Positions 42,260 through 51,388 of a stretch of DNA of 64,000 nucleotides are shown here, piece by piece. Every line of letters starts with the position of its first letter. The stretch's first letter is position 1. The notes beneath the pieces are model-generated. The model made no database searches. It was given only the letters and a program-made list of their open reading frames with translations, and was not told the origin of the DNA. The position numbers and the translations under genes were made by a program. This DNA is from Paenibacillus sp. UNC451MF (GTDB lineage Bacteria > Bacillota > Bacilli > Paenibacillales > NBRC-103111), in the NCBI RefSeq assembly GCF_000686845.1, contig NZ_KK366025.1:227395-291394 (forward strand), written 5' to 3'.

Positions 42260-43693
42260 CTATAGACGCCTGCCAATTGCTCTAAAATCCTCTCTCTGTA
42301 GTGGTACGGAGTAGATTCGCACATTCTTAATGCCCCCATCAAAGGCTGCCTTGCTTCCGTGGTCGCCAAAGGCATCCGTCCCAAATCTTCCTCCGTAGCC
42401 GCCTGAACTATCATGTGCTCTTACTATAGTAAACGGAGCGCTGCCTTCACCTTTCAGGTTCCCGTTTACATACAGGCACAGCTTTCCATCATCATAGGTG
42501 ATTGCCACATGGTTCCATTGCGTCATATCCAGTTGTATCGGCTCACCGGAAACCAGCAACCGAATCCCGTTAGAGCATACCGAGGCTTCCAAACGGCCGT
42601 CCCGGATACGAAGTGCCAGCCCGTTCGTGGAATCGCCTTCATCCAATAAAACCTGAGTTCCCGCAGCAGACTGCGGCCGAATTTCCATCGTAATCGATCG
42701 CATGGAGAAGCCATCGTGGAAGAAGCCCTCCGACTCTTCCGCAGCAACTCTAACCGGCGAATAAGTCGGTGTACGGTATTGCGCCAGCAAAGCGTACTTG
42801 TCCAATAAACGCAGAAGCTCTTGTTCACTGACAGAAAACATAGTTGCATGTCTTGCGCGGTAAGGAAACCGGGTCCTCTCCTCATCCGATTCATCGGACC
42901 ATTGAACCATATCGGCAGACTCCATGACGCCGAACTTGCCGTAAGCCCAATAATCGTAGTACAACAGCCATTTCTTTTTGCTATCGATCCAAAGAAATTC
43001 CGGCCCTTCCGTATAGTCCGGTGTTTGAACGCCCGGTATCCTTTCATACGGACCTTCCAGCTGGTCGGACACGGCCAAAAAGTTCATGGGCGGGTGCGGG
43101 TATTTTAACGGCTCATAGACATGACTTTCATCTTTGACTGCCATGTAATACTTCCCTTCATGCCAAGCAAGACTTGCATCAATCGTTTGAAAACCCGGAT
43201 CATAGAATAATTCCGCACTGGAAAATGTTTTCCAATCTGTAGTTCGCGCACAATAGTGCTTACTGCTGCTTAAATCTTCGCCTACGCTGGAAGCCCAGTA
43301 TACAAGAAACTGTTCATGGACGGAATCGTAGGTAAACTCAGGCGCCCAGCTGTTGACGGTATTTGGGATATCCTTCATGACAGGCAGCGCTCTTTCTTCC
43401 TTCCAATGAATTAAGTCATCAGAGGTCGCATATCCGATAAACGGCCCGCGAGGGCGAATCGTAAAGACAAGATGCCATTTCCCATCCGGTCCTTTACCAA
43501 TAAACGGGTCCCTTAATATTCCTTCTCCTAAACGGGATGCCCAGACCGGCTTGTTTTCGTTTAGTTCATACCAGTGCATGCCATCGCGGCTATAGGCGTA
43601 ATGCAATGTTTCATCTTTGTGACTTTGTCCGGGACCTGAGCGGAAATAGCCCATTATATATGCATTCTGACGATCATTACTTGATGCAGTCAT
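42260..43693 (-). CDS. GH43/GH117-like beta-propeller glycosidase with C-terminal LamG domain
   Basis: About 477 aa from ATG 43693 (GGGG site ten bases upstream); an open frame extends 50 codons further but without homology. The N-terminal beta-propeller of the GH43/62/117 clan (residues 1-310) has ILRDPFIGKGPDGKWHLVFT with the base Asp, APEFTYDSVHEQFLVYWASS, TIDASLAWHEGKYYMAVKD and TEGPEFLWIDSKKKWLLYYD with a candidate acid Glu. From about 330 a LamG/concanavalin sandwich follows (VAITYDDGKLCLYVNGNLKG). No signal peptide is present, so it acts inside the cell. It is first in a two-gene operon with the tandem GH43 gene and diverges from an AraC-type regulator that probably controls both. Confidence 0.87.
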   Translation of the reverse strand: MTASSNDRQNAYIMGYFRSGPGQSHKDETLHYAYSRDGMHWYELNENKPVWASRLGEGILRDPFIGKGPDGKWHLVFTIRPRGPFIGYATSDDLIHWKEERALPVMKDIPNTVNSWAPEFTYDSVHEQFLVYWASSVGEDLSSSKHYCARTTDWKTFSSAELFYDPGFQTIDASLAWHEGKYYMAVKDESHVYEPLKYPHPPMNFLAVSDQLEGPYERIPGVQTPDYTEGPEFLWIDSKKKWLLYYDYWAYGKFGVMESADMVQWSDESDEERTRFPYRARHATMFSVSEQELLRLLDKYALLAQYRTPTYSPVRVAAEESEGFFHDGFSMRSITMEIRPQSAAGTQVLLDEGDSTNGLALRIRDGRLEASVCSNGIRLLVSGEPIQLDMTQWNHVAITYDDGKLCLYVNGNLKGEGSAPFTIVRAHDSSGGYGGRFGTDAFGDHGSKAAFDGGIKNVRIYSVPLQREDFRAIGRRL

Positions 43694-43930
43694 TTGATGT
43701 GTTCCCCTTTCAAAGCTGTGAATTACGTTCATTATATCGTGACTTGTATAACTACTTAATAGAGAAAGCGGCGCGTCAAGTGAGGAAAAGGGACATCTAT
43801 CCTTGCGCCTTAATTCATACGCAAAGAAGCTATCTCCCAGCACCAGCCTATATCACGCCATGTCTTAAAACGACAAACCGTGCTACAATAAGTCCTAGGA
43901 ACAAGGAACCATGTTGTTAAGGGAGCTATG

Positions 43931-44776
43931 ATGACAATGTTGAACAAACCCGGCAAGCACGGCCCCATCTATCACCTGCCTCCGTTAGGAGAGCCTCCTC
44001 CTCTGAGCGTGCAATTTTTAGGGATTAACTACTGTGATGCGGATTACCGCAACATTCGAAAGCTCGCCATAATTACCGTTATGGGCTTCGTATTATCCGG
44101 GCAAGGCAGTGTTAAGGTCAATTCCCATACCTATATCGCCCGTCAAGGAGATGTGTTCATCCTGCCAGCAGGCTGCTATCATGAAGTTGCCTCCGACCCT
44201 AACCACCGGGAGCAATGGAGCTATATATGGTTAAACATTAGCGGGAACTGGATTCTGAAGATGCTTGAAGCTTACCAGCTGATCACACATGTCGTGACGC
44301 CGCATAGCGGGTCGGGGCTTTTGTTTGAAGAAGCCGTTGAAAGCGCTCAACAAAAATCGGTCGAAGAGATGCAAAGCGAGCTGCAGGTTCTCCTTATGCG
44401 GATCATCGTCACCCTTTCCGAGGCTTTGCGCAAAAGAGGGGAAGCGCTATCATCAATAGTTCAAGCTATTAAGCGATTTTTGGATAACAGCATCCTTCAC
44501 CCTTTCGATTCGAACCAGCTCTCCTCACATATGGGTATTTCCACCCGGCAAATAAATCGCTTGTTTAGCAGAGAAGTCGGAACTACCATCTATAATTATG
44601 TCATCAACAAAAAGATAGAATCCGCTAAACTGATGCTGCTCGATACTCAGCTGACCATAAGCGATATTGGATATAGGCTTGGATATATGGATCCGCATTA
44701 TTTTTCGAATTTGTTCCAAAGCAAAACCGGTGTAAGACCCAGCGTCTTTCGTAAACAACTTAGTAAAATTCAATAG
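43931..44776 (+). CDS. AraC-family transcriptional regulator
   Basis: About 281-aa regulator. The cupin half has VMGFVLSGQGSVKVNSHTYI and GDVFILPAGCYHEVASD; the DNA-binding half has SNQLSSHMGISTRQINRLFS and TISDIGYRLGYMDPHYFSNL, closing with KTGVRPSVFRKQL. Three ATGs lie close together; the one at 43931 is spaced five bases from GGGAG and is preferred over 43928. It is divergent from the GH43/LamG and tandem GH43 operon and convergent with an orphan binding-protein gene. Likely a sugar-responsive activator of the divergent operon. Confidence 0.92.
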   Translation: MTMLNKPGKHGPIYHLPPLGEPPPLSVQFLGINYCDADYRNIRKLAIITVMGFVLSGQGSVKVNSHTYIARQGDVFILPAGCYHEVASDPNHREQWSYIWLNISGNWILKMLEAYQLITHVVTPHSGSGLLFEEAVESAQQKSVEEMQSELQVLLMRIIVTLSEALRKRGEALSSIVQAIKRFLDNSILHPFDSNQLSSHMGISTRQINRLFSREVGTTIYNYVINKKIESAKLMLLDTQLTISDIGYRLGYMDPHYFSNLFQSKTGVRPSVFRKQLSKIQ

Positions 44777-44816
44777 ATTCTTAGCAGCCTCAAGCTCTGC
44801 GAGTCATCGAGCAGAG

Positions 44817-46100
44817 CTATCTTATAGCTTCAGTGATTCTTTTGTTGGCTTCATCCTCGGCTCGTCTCAATATCGAATTGACATCCAGATTCCCCTTCAG
44901 GTACTCCGTCATGGATTTATTGATGACGTCTTTTATAATCTCCTCATGCTCCGTCGGCTGCGGATTTTGCCCGATTTTCATCTTCAGCAGGGCTTGTAGG
45001 TTCTTCCCTTGGAGAGACGACAGATCCGCTCCATATTCCTTCGTCACCCCAGCATCCGTTATAACCGGAATAAGTCCTCTTCTGGCCATTCGGGCTTGAC
45101 TTTCCTTCTCCGTCAAAAATGCCATAACTTGGAATGCTTCTTCTTTATGCTTGCTTTTTGTAGACAAAAGGAGACCGGACACATCGGTTTCTTTAACCAA
45201 TGGGGCATCCTTGCGGCTAGGGAAGGTAACGATGTCCCAGTTCGGAGCGGTGCCTGCTTTGTGCAGCTCCTCAAGCTGTGTCAATCGGTTATAAGCGACC
45301 ATCATGGCCAGATTTTTGTTTTTCTCAAAATCATTGAATATTCCTTTCGTTTGGTTACCGGGAATATCCTTAATGGATTTGTACATTTCGAAATAAGATT
45401 TCCAGCTGTCGGTAGTTAGAACCGCTTTGCTTGTGTTCGGGTCCCAGAGCGGGAGCATCATCGATGCAGATATGCGTGGCGCTGCTATCAAATCGAGTCC
45501 GTAATACGGCTGGCCTCCATCCGTTCGGCTTAATTGGCGGGCAAGGCTGATCACCTCATCCCAAGTGCTTCCATCCTTTGGGTAGGCGACTCCGAATCGA
45601 TCAAAAATATCTTTGTTGTAATAAAGTGCTGCGGGATTGCTGTATAGAGGCAGCATATATAGCTCACCATTAGTTCCATAACTCTTCAGCGATTGAATTA
45701 TATTAGGATCAAATTGCGACAAATCAAGCTTGCTTTTCTTCACTGACGAGGTTAAATCCTCTGCAAGACCGAGGGTTGTATATTTGTAAATATCGAAATT
45801 AGCCTGAAGCATCAGATCTGGGAACGTCCCGGAAGTGAGCATGTCTTCAAACGATTGATTGGCTGGTTTACGAACCAACTCCATTGTAATATGTGGAAAC
45901 CTGGCTTTTACGGGCTCTGCAATCAGCTTGTTGAAATCCTCGTCAGTCACCGTGAGCAAATATTGAAGAACCGTCAGTTTAATCGGCTCCTTCTTCTCCC
46001 CTTCGTTGGCTCCCTGTTGTGATGGATTCGAACCGGTACAAGCGGTCGTCAACATTAGTGTTGTGGCTAAAGCAAGAAGCATAACCTTTCTCTTTTTCAT
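44817..46100 (-). CDS. Family-1 extracellular solute-binding lipoprotein (sugar), orphan
   Basis: 427-aa lipoprotein, signal peptide LALATTLMLTTAC with lipobox Cys21, then LTVLQYLLTVTDEDFNKL, LYYNKDIFDRFGVAYPKDGS followed by TWDEVISLARQL, and C-terminal DVNSILRRAEDEANKRITEA. It closely parallels the protein at 23650. It stands alone: terminators or convergent genes lie on both sides and no permease is near. Its partner would have to be a permease pair elsewhere, or it may serve as a sensing receptor. A short stem AGCTCTGC / GCAGAGCT spans its stop codon between the convergent genes. Confidence 0.92.
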   Translation of the reverse strand: MKKRKVMLLALATTLMLTTACTGSNPSQQGANEGEKKEPIKLTVLQYLLTVTDEDFNKLIAEPVKARFPHITMELVRKPANQSFEDMLTSGTFPDLMLQANFDIYKYTTLGLAEDLTSSVKKSKLDLSQFDPNIIQSLKSYGTNGELYMLPLYSNPAALYYNKDIFDRFGVAYPKDGSTWDEVISLARQLSRTDGGQPYYGLDLIAAPRISASMMLPLWDPNTSKAVLTTDSWKSYFEMYKSIKDIPGNQTKGIFNDFEKNKNLAMMVAYNRLTQLEELHKAGTAPNWDIVTFPSRKDAPLVKETDVSGLLLSTKSKHKEEAFQVMAFLTEKESQARMARRGLIPVITDAGVTKEYGADLSSLQGKNLQALLKMKIGQNPQPTEHEEIIKDVINKSMTEYLKGNLDVNSILRRAEDEANKRITEAIR

Positions 46101-46247
46101 TACATTGTCACCCCTTAATCTATATTTGCCCTAATCATACATTGCAGAATTATGAGTTTGAATACTGTTGTAAGTTTGAAAAGTGAGTATTTCGGACATG
46201 TTTCCATCGAGGTTGCGATAGAGGAAGTGGACTGTCATATTAAATAA

Positions 46248-46268
46248 GGCCTGCCATATCGGCAGGCC
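46248..46268 (-). terminator. Terminator of the PhnA-like gene
   Basis: GGCCTGCC / GGCAGGCC 8-bp stem with a 5-base loop, then TTATTTAAT on the minus strand. It lies 22 bp past the gene's stop; the T-run is weak. Confidence 0.6.
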
Positions 46269-46289
46269 GTACTCACTCTTTTTATTTGT

Positions 46290-46631
46290 TTATATCTTTT
46301 TTACAAACTCTGATTTTAATTTCATAGCTCCAAACCCATCAATTTTGCAATCAATATCATGATCTCCATCAATCAAACGAATATTTTTTACTTTTGTACC
46401 CATTTTTATAACTAATGAAGTTCCTTTTACTTTAAGGTCCTTGATTACAGTTACAGAATCGCCATCGTTTAAGACATTTCCATTTGCATCTTTAATGTTT
46501 TTATTAGCTTCAATATCTTCGGTTCCCGATTCTAAACTCCATTCATGAGCACATTCTGGGCAAACAAGAAGTCTGCCATCTTCGTAAGTGTACTCTGAAT
46601 TACATTTCGGGCAATTTGGTAAAATAGACAT
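46290..46631 (-). CDS. phnA: PhnA/YjdM-family zinc-ribbon protein
   Basis: 113-aa small cytoplasmic protein. The N-terminal zinc ribbon has two Cys pairs ([21 protein letters not shown]) and the C-terminal PhnA domain has [20 protein letters not shown] and [20 protein letters not shown]. Named after the E. coli phn region, but not a C-P lyase component; its function is poorly defined. It is monocistronic with its own terminator and unrelated to the sugar genes around it. Identification is firm, role uncertain. Confidence 0.95.
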   Translation of the reverse strand: MSILPNCPKCNSEYTYEDGRLLVCPECAHEWSLESGTEDIEANKNIKDANGNVLNDGDSVTVIKDLKVKGTSLVIKMGTKVKNIRLIDGDHDIDCKIDGFGAMKLKSEFVKKI

Positions 46632-46937
46632 CGTTATATTTTCTCCAATTCTTATTTTATTTCTAATATACTGTCATAGTCCTTTCATATTGGCAACCCT
46701 ATTCCACTTATTTGATGCTCCCCACCAAAAATGCTTAATCTAAACTATCCTGCAGTTATAAACAGTTATAAACTAGGAGTGTTTACACAGAAAAGACAGC
46801 CGTTCCCTGACGACTGCCTCACATATATTTATTGACCTCTCGCGATCCACCGCGCCGCTGTCTTCGCGCAGTTCCGCAGAACATGTCCTGGTGCGTGCCT
46901 TCCACTTACGAGTACCTTATCCCCTTGACCGATATGG
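46632..46937. other. Intergenic region with a short unassigned coding-like segment
   Basis: Between the PhnA-like and glucosidase-like genes. The first 140 bp are A+T-rich promoter-like DNA for the PhnA-like gene. On the minus strand, right after and overlapping the glucosidase stop, a 37-codon frame reads NSHIGQGDKVLVSGRHAPGH and ends at about 46830 with TAA. It may be the tail left from another coding sequence or chance. No ribosome binding site or homology I can name supports it. Confidence 0.35.
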
Positions 46938-49100
46938 CTATTCAAAGCTTAATTCACTGAAATGTAGCTCCGTCCGACAAAGTGTATTGCTGCAAAACTT
47001 TAATTGATCGTTTATAAATAATCGGTAGCCTTCGCCTATATCTATATTCTCAGAGTGCGCTCTTGCACCAGGTTTCCGGTAAGTAATACGAAGATTCCAT
47101 CCCGCTACCTTGATGCGGTCCAGACAAAAGGAATCCAGGCCGACATCGAGGGGATCGAGAATTAACCGGTCCTGCTCAACGGACAATCCGGCTACATGAG
47201 AAATTAACAGATCAATGTAGTAGGAATGGTTATATTCTTGTTCGTCGCTTAAAGGTTCTCCGGTTTCACTGTTATAATGCTCTACCAGACCCGGATGATT
47301 GAGATCCCTCTGCATAAAATGCAGGAACGAGTACTCACGGAAATAATGAGCGAACTGGCTGTCAAATTCGTGGTTTCTCCGCTTGCTTTCTTTGGCGAGT
47401 GCATCGAGCGCAATCGAATTCGTGTACGGCCATGTAGGGCCGTCCCAAACGCAGCCGTTACGGCCTTTTACGAAATGGCCCATCCAGCCCCCTTCCTTCG
47501 AATAGGCAGGGCAATCGGCTGAAACTGACGGAAACGGACAACTCGTATGAAACTCCTGATCGTTAAACAGGTGCTCGATCATTCCGTTGAACCGATCATC
47601 GATCATCTCCGCCCAACCTGGATATATTCCGACAATATTTTTGACCAACGCCAACTCATCGGTCTGATAATGAAGGTCATAGAAATAGGCAGTAGCTTCA
47701 TCCCACATCTTCCCAACAATATCCTGTTTAATTTCTTCAGCCAGCTTGATATACAAAGGCGCATCTGAATCGCCGCATAGCTCACATAGTTTGGCTACAC
47801 CCAGAGTGTTTAAGTAATGGTAAACGGCGCGGTCCACTCTTTTCAAATGAGTATAGGTCGATGGGTCTTTCGGATTTTTCGGATATTGATGGAAATACCA
47901 ATAGCTAGGCTGATATTCCTTCCCGGTTCGTGTATGCTTGTGCTCAATCATCAGCTGATCGTTATTGTTTCCATGGATGCGTTTCCATGACGAGATTTGT
48001 TGTTTCAATGAAGGCAGCAGCTCCGTGATGACTTCACGGTTTTGATGAACTAGATATAGCTTGTAGGCAGCCCAACAAGAGAAGTTGGCGAATGAGTGCA
48101 TAATAGTGTCCACCGTCAGACAGCAAAACATGCCGTCCTCATCGACTCCTGCTCTCATGTTCTGTAATGCACCTTCGCAATAGGTTGGATCGTGATACCA
48201 TCTGGCATCCATCAAGTGCAGCGGAACGGACAAGTTGATCAGCTTACTGAACTCCCAGCCCCCATTACCGAATGGTTCCTTACTTTTCTTATGCGACCTT
48301 CCTTCGTAAAATAACGGATAAGCCAGATGACCATACTTCGGATCGGACAAATTGTGTCGCAGCAGAAACCAACGGTACTTCCAGGTTCTGTTCAACAAAG
48401 CGTCGCTGCTTTCAAAGGTTGGAGCCTTGTCGAACCAGGTTTGATATTCTTTTCTGTGCGTCTCTACGATGTCATCGGCCGACTTCTCTGACCTTGCATA
48501 ACCGGCAGCCCGTTTATTTAACATGTCCCGGTCGTCTAGTCCCTCTATTCCGAATGCTGCACAGACGATCAGCTCTTTAGACTCCCCCGGCTTCAACCGC
48601 ACTTCTTCCAGCAAGTTAGGGTCGCTGACCACGATTGCGCCTGCAATATCAAAACTGTAATGTTTAATAGGAAACCCGCCTTGTAACGAATCCCCGTACC
48701 TAAGAGAAAAAGAACTATTGTATGTCTCAAGCTTCAAGACAAGGTCTTCTCCGCTTAGATTAGTCCAGGTTTGGCAAGATACCGCACAGTCGTTCCATGT
48801 GATGAATTTCCGCTCACTTAATGATAACCGGCTTCCTGCATATTCCATCGCGAGATGGCTCGGAAACCATTCGGTTCGACATGGCTCGTAGCTATTTACC
48901 AAGTTGTTTGTAATAGTAAACAGCAATGGGATATTGACCTTGTGGATAAAGTCGAACCGGCCGGAAAATCCCGGTTTCGAATCAAGATAATCGGCCCACA
49001 ACCGCGCTCCGGTAGAACCGAGTAATAAGGCTCCTGGGAGTGTTCGAAGAGCTTTTTTGCCTGCCCGCAATTCCTCATCCCATAAGCTTTCTATTGGCAT
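46938..49100 (-). CDS. (alpha/alpha)6-barrel glucosidase-like protein (MGH1/GH63-like)
   Basis: 720-aa cytoplasmic protein. An N-terminal beta-sandwich (about 1-220) precedes an (alpha/alpha)6 barrel. The barrel recalls trehalase-like/MGH1 members of clan GH-G: WKYRWFLLRHNL, EFSKLINLSVPLHLMDARWY, GMFCCLTVDTIMHSFANFS, NNIVGIYPGWAEMI, a typical WDGPTWPYTNSIALDAL and YNHSYYIDLLISHVAGL near the end. Such enzymes hydrolyse alpha-glucosidic or mannosyl-glycerate links with two acidic residues in the barrel. The gene has GGAGG upstream and stands alone between the PhnA-like gene and a GntR-type regulator gene that could control it. Specificity cannot be read. Confidence 0.8.
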   Translation of the reverse strand: MPIESLWDEELRAGKKALRTLPGALLLGSTGARLWADYLDSKPGFSGRFDFIHKVNIPLLFTITNNLVNSYEPCRTEWFPSHLAMEYAGSRLSLSERKFITWNDCAVSCQTWTNLSGEDLVLKLETYNSSFSLRYGDSLQGGFPIKHYSFDIAGAIVVSDPNLLEEVRLKPGESKELIVCAAFGIEGLDDRDMLNKRAAGYARSEKSADDIVETHRKEYQTWFDKAPTFESSDALLNRTWKYRWFLLRHNLSDPKYGHLAYPLFYEGRSHKKSKEPFGNGGWEFSKLINLSVPLHLMDARWYHDPTYCEGALQNMRAGVDEDGMFCCLTVDTIMHSFANFSCWAAYKLYLVHQNREVITELLPSLKQQISSWKRIHGNNNDQLMIEHKHTRTGKEYQPSYWYFHQYPKNPKDPSTYTHLKRVDRAVYHYLNTLGVAKLCELCGDSDAPLYIKLAEEIKQDIVGKMWDEATAYFYDLHYQTDELALVKNIVGIYPGWAEMIDDRFNGMIEHLFNDQEFHTSCPFPSVSADCPAYSKEGGWMGHFVKGRNGCVWDGPTWPYTNSIALDALAKESKRRNHEFDSQFAHYFREYSFLHFMQRDLNHPGLVEHYNSETGEPLSDEQEYNHSYYIDLLISHVAGLSVEQDRLILDPLDVGLDSFCLDRIKVAGWNLRITYRKPGARAHSENIDIGEGYRLFINDQLKFCSNTLCRTELHFSELSFE

Positions 49101-49182
49101 GGATTCCCCCTCCTAACGTTGTATTCTTACATGATTTTAACCGTGTGACTGATGTCCTACCGGATCAGATTGTTGTTGTCAA

Positions 49183-49872
49183 TCATATCGTTCCTCCATT
49201 CTCATGAATAGCTCCCAGCAATCGTTGCTCCGAATCAACCAGATGTAATCGGATCACCTTGCGAATGTCTTCCATGCTCCCGTTTGTTATTGCATCGACA
49301 ATGGCTTGATGCTGTGCCTGCGCCACCTTGACCATTTCGGAGGAAACGATCGATGATTTCATCATGATGAACCTGTAATCCATTAGCTTTAAGTAAATAT
49401 CGATATTGTTCCGGTTTTGCCCGAGTTTCATAAATTCGATATGAAATGCCAGATTATAATCTGACTTTAAATAATCGTGAAACGGCTCGACTTCAATCAT
49501 TTGCAAGGAACGGTCAAGGATGTCCTGCATATGGTTCACACCCGTCTGCAAAACGTCTTTGCTTACTGAACATAGCTTGTCAATCACCCAATATTCAAGC
49601 ATAAGGCGGGTATCCATGATGTTCTTGATGTCCTCACTGCCTATTGCTACGACGAATGTGCCTACTTTGGATACAGTTTTCACAAGACGTTCCATCTCCA
49701 ACCGATTTAGAGCATCACGGACCGGGGTGCGGCTCACTCCCAATTTATTGGCCAAGTCCGGAATGGCTAATTTCTCGTTAGGGGAAAAGCAGCGACGGAT
49801 GATTTGATCCTTTAATATGGAGTATGTTTTGTCCCACAAGTTGGAATTATCGATTTTAGGTAGTTCCATCAT
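49183..49872 (-). CDS. GntR-family (FadR/FCD subfamily) transcriptional regulator
   Basis: 229-aa regulator. Winged helix: TYSILKDQIIRRCFSPNEKL, AIPDLANKLGVSRTPVRDAL, followed by the all-helical FCD ligand domain with candidate metal residues in DYNLAFHIEFMK (Asp, His), AQHQAIVDAI (His) and RLHLVDSEQ (His). FCD regulators often sense sugar acids or other organic acids, which fits neighbouring uronate-type genes. It lies between the glucosidase-like gene (83 bp downstream) and the orphan binding protein gene upstream on the same strand, so it may regulate either. Confidence 0.93.
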   Translation of the reverse strand: MMELPKIDNSNLWDKTYSILKDQIIRRCFSPNEKLAIPDLANKLGVSRTPVRDALNRLEMERLVKTVSKVGTFVVAIGSEDIKNIMDTRLMLEYWVIDKLCSVSKDVLQTGVNHMQDILDRSLQMIEVEPFHDYLKSDYNLAFHIEFMKLGQNRNNIDIYLKLMDYRFIMMKSSIVSSEMVKVAQAQHQAIVDAITNGSMEDIRKVIRLHLVDSEQRLLGAIHENGGTI

Positions 49873-49978
49873 TCACACCTTCCAATACATGTCTTAGGTT
49901 AGGTTTTACAACTTCAATGAACCTCTTCACATTATCATGAATTTCTCACAAATCATAAATATATGAGTTTGTATTTGA

Positions 49979-51307
49979 TTACTTTGATGTCGAAATTTTC
50001 TGGTTGGCTATTTCTTCTGCCTTTCTCAATCCGGTATTGAGGTCAATCAAACCTTTAACAATGTCCCTTAGCTGGGTTTTCTCCAATCCGTCTTCCACCA
50101 CAAACTCGTCGTACGGTGTAATCGGAGCAGTCGGGGCGAATTTATTGTAAAAGGCCGCATTCATATTTAGTTTCTTGTTCTTGTAAGGCGTATTGGTCGC
50201 ATAAGCCTTTTGTACCGCTTGACTTTTGAGCGAGGTCATAACACCCAAACTGGACATCTCCTTCTGATACTCCTCAGAAGTTAACTGCCTGATAACCTCC
50301 ATGGCCTGATCTTTTTTTTGGCTCATGGATGTGATGCCCATATAGGTGTAAGATGCCTGTACGCCTACGTTCGGCTTGTCTTTAAAGGTCGGCATAGCCA
50401 CCATGTCAAAATTCATTTTGTTCAGCGACTCTTGCGCTGCCATGAGCCAGCTGGATTGCATAACATACATGGCTAATTCCTGGGTGACGTTAAATGCGTC
50501 GTGACTGGGCCATGCCGTTATTGCTCTTTCTCTGAATGCCGTAATATCTGAAAACTTTTTGAAGATCGTATCAAAAAGTCTAATCCATTCGTCGCTTGAT
50601 ACTGACGCTTTTTCCGTCTTAGGATCCACCAAGGCAAGTGACATTTGATTCGTCCTTAAATAATGCTTTGGAGAGATCCAAAATCCAAGGTACTGCTTCT
50701 CCCCAGTATTCACCGTCAGTTTTTTAGCCAATTCGTACGTTTCGTCCCAGGTCATGCCGTCAACAGGATAGGGGACTCCTATTTTGTCAAAAATATCTTT
50801 ATTGTAATACATAACCATCGAATAATTAGATAAGGGCAATCCATATAATCCTCCAGCACCCTCGGCCGAAGTCATCTGATTAATTCCTTCAGGCTCGAAA
50901 GCGCTTAAATCTATTTGGTGCGTCTTTGCCAGATTCGACATGTCAAAAGCAGTCTTGGACGGTAAATATTGTTGCTTGACAGAGCGGGCGTTAGCTATGT
51001 ATAAATCAATGTTGGTGCCTGCGCTTAACAAGTGTTCCAGCCGTGTGCTTTCCGTTTGTGATATATGTGTGATCTTATATTGAGGCAGCTTTTTCTTCAA
51101 ATATTCACCGTATTTCTGATTCCATCCGTCAGGGCTTTCCAGCGAAAAAACGGTTAGCTCTGTTGGTTCTTCGATATTCTTTCTTATTTCTCCTTCAGAT
51201 GCTTTCAGTTCTTGGGGAGTATTTCTGTTGTCTCCGCTGCAAGCAGTGGTCGAAACGAAGATTGATGCTGCAGAAAGCAGAATTAAGCTTTTTTTCAACA
51301 ATATCAT
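49979..51307 (-). CDS. Family-1 extracellular solute-binding lipoprotein (sugar), orphan
   Basis: About 442 aa from ATG 51307 (GAGG eleven bases upstream; an in-frame GTG four codons earlier overlaps that site). Signal peptide SLILLSAASIFVSTTAC with lipobox Cys. Core: LTVFSLESPDGWNQKYGEYL, MYYNKDIFDKIGVPYPVDGM followed by TWDETYELAKKL, and tail DLNTGLRKAEEIANQKIST. Same paralogous set as the proteins at 23650, 44817 and 58535. It follows the unassigned 628-aa enzyme gene by 81 bp on the same strand, so sialidase-like, 628-aa enzyme and binding protein could be one transcript. No permease is nearby. Confidence 0.91.
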   Translation of the reverse strand: MILLKKSLILLSAASIFVSTTACSGDNRNTPQELKASEGEIRKNIEEPTELTVFSLESPDGWNQKYGEYLKKKLPQYKITHISQTESTRLEHLLSAGTNIDLYIANARSVKQQYLPSKTAFDMSNLAKTHQIDLSAFEPEGINQMTSAEGAGGLYGLPLSNYSMVMYYNKDIFDKIGVPYPVDGMTWDETYELAKKLTVNTGEKQYLGFWISPKHYLRTNQMSLALVDPKTEKASVSSDEWIRLFDTIFKKFSDITAFRERAITAWPSHDAFNVTQELAMYVMQSSWLMAAQESLNKMNFDMVAMPTFKDKPNVGVQASYTYMGITSMSQKKDQAMEVIRQLTSEEYQKEMSSLGVMTSLKSQAVQKAYATNTPYKNKKLNMNAAFYNKFAPTAPITPYDEFVVEDGLEKTQLRDIVKGLIDLNTGLRKAEEIANQKISTSK

Positions 51308-51388
51308 GGCTTTATCCACCTCGTTTATTCCGATTTTGGTTAGTGTTAGGTTCCACTCGGCTTATGTAAACGCATGGTGTATTACAGA